5,929 nt of DNA from Candidatus Tariuqbacter arcticus (lineage in GTDB: Bacteria > Electryoneota > Tariuqbacteria > Tariuqbacterales > Tariuqbacteraceae): assembly GCA_013202315.1 (NCBI GenBank), contig JABMRZ010000099.1, positions 1 through 5,929 of the forward strand, in the 5' to 3' direction. Made by a program: the position numbers and the translations under genes. The notes under the pieces are model-generated. The model worked only from the letters and a program-made list of their open reading frames with translations. It had not been told where the DNA came from and did not search any database. Below, one piece after another: positions 4,925-5,929 of this stretch; within the stretch, counting starts at the first letter, position 1; each line of letters begins with the position of its first letter.

Positions 4925-4953
4925 TTGCTTTTATGCTTAGACTTCCTTATATT
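4925..4953 (+). promoter_or_regulatory. Probable promoter of the antitoxin-protease operon
   Basis: TTGCTT (4925-4930) and TATATT (4948-4953) are separated by 17 bases. The -10 box matches consensus at five of six positions, the -35 box only at TTG. Initiation would fall near 4960, giving a leader of under 20 bases to the ATG. The promoter abuts the end of repeat copy 1 and lies outside it, so it belongs to the operon. Confidence 0.55.
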
Positions 4954-4976
4954 GATTATCTAACAAACAAGGGGGC

Positions 4977-5240
4977 ATGATGAATACAATACCTTCCACA
5001 GAAGTCGGTAGTCATATCGATGAAATCCTGCAAGAAGTGGAACAGGAAATCGTGCGGATAACCCGACATAATAAGCCGAAAGCGGTGATTATTTCATACG
5101 AACTCTACGAATCACTATTGGAAACATTGGAAATCCTCAGCGATTCGGAAATGATTGAAAGTATACAAACAGCAGAGCGCGAAATCGCTGAAAGTGAATA
5201 TGTTAACTGGGAGGATTTCAAAAGAAACCTTGAGAATTGA
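4977..5240 (+). CDS. Phd/YefM family antitoxin
   Basis: The 87-residue product has the Phd/YefM layout: an N-terminal part with VGSHIDEILQEVEQE at about 10-24, the conserved VRITRHNKPKAVIISYELYESLLE block at about 26-49, and a charged C-terminal tail (SEYVNWEDFKRNLEN) of the kind that wraps around a toxin. Family members bind DNA as dimers, repress their own operon, and neutralise a RelE/YoeB- or Doc-type toxin. Neither toxin is encoded next to it. Instead a retropepsin-like protease follows after 25 bases. AGGGGG at 4970-4975 is one base from the first ATG (4977) and four from the second (4980), so translation probably starts at the second, giving 86 residues. The gene lies between two direct repeats. 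Confidence 0.85.
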   Translation: MMNTIPSTEVGSHIDEILQEVEQEIVRITRHNKPKAVIISYELYESLLETLEILSDSEMIESIQTAEREIAESEYVNWEDFKRNLEN

Positions 5241-5265
5241 ACAACTTTAAATAAGTGAGACAAAT

Positions 5266-5640
5266 ATGTCCATCATAGAAAAAAAACTCCGCCTTGAAGG
5301 TCCCTTAGGCGAAAGGGAAGTAACGGCGCTATTCGACAGCGGAGCTTCGGTTTCCTGCATCCGCCCGGATATAGCCGAAGCGCTGGAACAGCCAATCCCT
5401 TTGCGGAAACCACTGCAAATATCTACCGCCGATGAGAAAAATTCCATGACGGTGAACGAAGAAGTGGCTTTACACTTCTATATCGATGACCTTCGCTTTT
5501 GGACAGAATTCTTCTTGGTTCCTGGATTAAGCGAGGAAGTCATCATTGGAGTTTCCACTATGCAGCAGTGGCGGTTCAAACTCGACTTCGAAAAGGAAGA
5601 AGTAATAATCGACCCCCGGGTGACCAGAATGAGGATTTAG
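5266..5640 (+). CDS. Retropepsin-like (clan AA) aspartic protease
   Basis: The 124-residue product has the single-lobe architecture of retroviral-type aspartic proteases, which act as homodimers with one catalytic aspartate each. The catalytic motif is ALFDSGASVS at 21-30, with D24 in a DSG triad; the hydrophobic-hydrophobic-glycine motif of the second half is VIIGVS at 92-97, followed by a QQWRFKLDF strand. No signal peptide or membrane segment is present, so it should act in the cytoplasm. Length fits the short bacterial and archaeal clan AA proteins, whose substrates are mostly unknown. It begins 25 bases after the antitoxin stop on the same strand with no terminator between, so the two are probably cotranscribed. 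AGTGAG at 5254-5259 is a weak ribosome site. A terminator in repeat copy 2 follows about 90 bases after the stop. Confidence 0.85.
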   Translation: MSIIEKKLRLEGPLGEREVTALFDSGASVSCIRPDIAEALEQPIPLRKPLQISTADEKNSMTVNEEVALHFYIDDLRFWTEFFLVPGLSEEVIIGVSTMQQWRFKLDFEKEEVIIDPRVTRMRI

Positions 5641-5731
5641 AAGCCAAAACTAATGGCTATTTCAGTTTTAAAAGTATTTGCATTTCAACGCAATCAATTC
5701 CATCAGCGCAAATCAGCGGTTTAAAAACAAT

Positions 5732-5771
5732 AAGCGTTTCCCTCCACGGCGGGGTTGGGAGACGCTTTTTT
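5732..5771 (+). terminator. Rho-independent terminator of the antitoxin-protease operon
   Basis: AAGCGT (5732-5737) pairs with ACGCTT (5762-5767); TCCC (5739-5742) pairs with GGGA (5757-5760) and CC with GG above that, and six T residues occupy 5766-5771. It is a stronger version of the copy 1 terminator, because an extra T-A pair replaces a T-T mismatch. Confidence 0.88.
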
Positions 5772-5783
5772 ACTCTTGAAAAT

Positions 5784-5839
5784 AGGGATTAGGGATTGGG
5801 AGTTGGGAGTTAGGAATTGGGAATTGGGAGTTGGGAATT
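5784..5839 (+). repeat. GGGAATT-type heptamer array, copy 2
   Basis: Eight heptamers run without a gap, mixing AGGGATT, GGGAGTT, AGGAATT and GGGAATT. The array is shorter and less regular than at 4772-4834 and lacks the 21-base higher-order order. At least six units carry a G-triplet. Different unit number in otherwise similar copies indicates slippage or recombination within the array. Confidence 0.88.
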
Positions 5840-5860
5840 AGTAATCAGCTTCAGCTTCGG

Positions 5861-5876
5861 TCCGCTGTACAGCGGA
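5861..5876. repeat. 16-bp perfect palindrome in repeat copy 2
   Basis: Identical to the palindrome at 4856-4871, TCCGCTGTACAGCGGA, in the same position relative to the heptamer array and the tail. Conservation of both the site and its surroundings shows that it is part of the repeat. Confidence 0.8.
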
Positions 5877-5929
5877 TCAATCTCGACATATTTTTATGCC
5901 TTGTTGTCAAGTTGAGTGATGGTTTCCAC

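Larger units (their letters stand above)
5703..5929 (+). repeat. Composite direct repeat, copy 2, running to the window end
   Basis: It has the same three parts and orientation as copy 1: terminator module (5703-5771), heptamer array (5784-5839) and palindrome-bearing tail. The last 99 bases (5831-5929) are identical to 4826-4924. The first module carries four substitutions. Near-identity of the tail beside divergence elsewhere suggests recent copying or gene conversion. The true right end may lie beyond the window. Confidence 0.9.

Noticed and set aside
5499..5792. Plus-strand frame of 97 codons overlapping the protease gene
   Set aside because: It overlaps the protease gene in another frame and continues through the terminator and heptamer repeat, so it is incidental.

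Overview
This 5.9 kb window looks like chromosomal DNA from an uncultured Gram-negative bacterium. It carries an rsmA-pdxA housekeeping pair in the same gene order as in E. coli, and an outer-membrane-type lipoprotein with a clear lipobox. I cannot name the phylum. The mix of genes and the many intergenic repeats would fit a metagenome-derived genome of the FCB group or a candidate phylum, but that is inference.

Layout. Positions 1-341 hold no gene I can support, only AT-rich DNA, one weak terminator-like hairpin and copies of a palindromic GTCATTCC...GGAAT repeat. On the minus strand follow, in transcription order, a small GIY-YIG nuclease (3098-2811), a DUF2283 protein (2659-2411), pdxA (2292-1372; vitamin B6 synthesis) and rsmA (1211-342; 16S rRNA dimethylation). 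The GIY-YIG gene lies tightly between two inverted copies of the palindromic repeat that match at 24 of 25 bases, so it looks like a small cassette. Positions 3111-3300 are a hairpin-rich and heptamer-repeat spacer.

On the plus strand a near-consensus promoter (3346-3374) opens a transcript whose first about 170 bases fold well: a 16-bp closing stem, inner stems with a GAAA-capped hairpin, then a hairpin with a T-run. This is a candidate structured RNA or a leader of the next gene, a CsgG-like/TPR lipoprotein (3647-4627) that is visibly more AT-rich than rsmA and pdxA. A two-gene operon follows: a Phd/YefM-type antitoxin (4977-5240) and a retropepsin-like aspartic protease (5266-5640), with no recognisable RelE, Doc or PIN toxin.

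The most striking architecture is a composite direct repeat placed 3' of the lipoprotein gene (4678-4924) and again 3' of the protease gene (5703-5929). Each copy contains a rho-independent terminator, a GGGAATT-type heptamer array and a tail with a perfect 16-bp palindrome. The last 99 bases of the two copies are identical, and the second copy runs exactly to the end of the window. The antitoxin-protease pair is therefore a cassette bounded by direct repeats, and a further unit may follow beyond the window. Its behaviour as a mobile or toxin-antitoxin-like system is a hypothesis.
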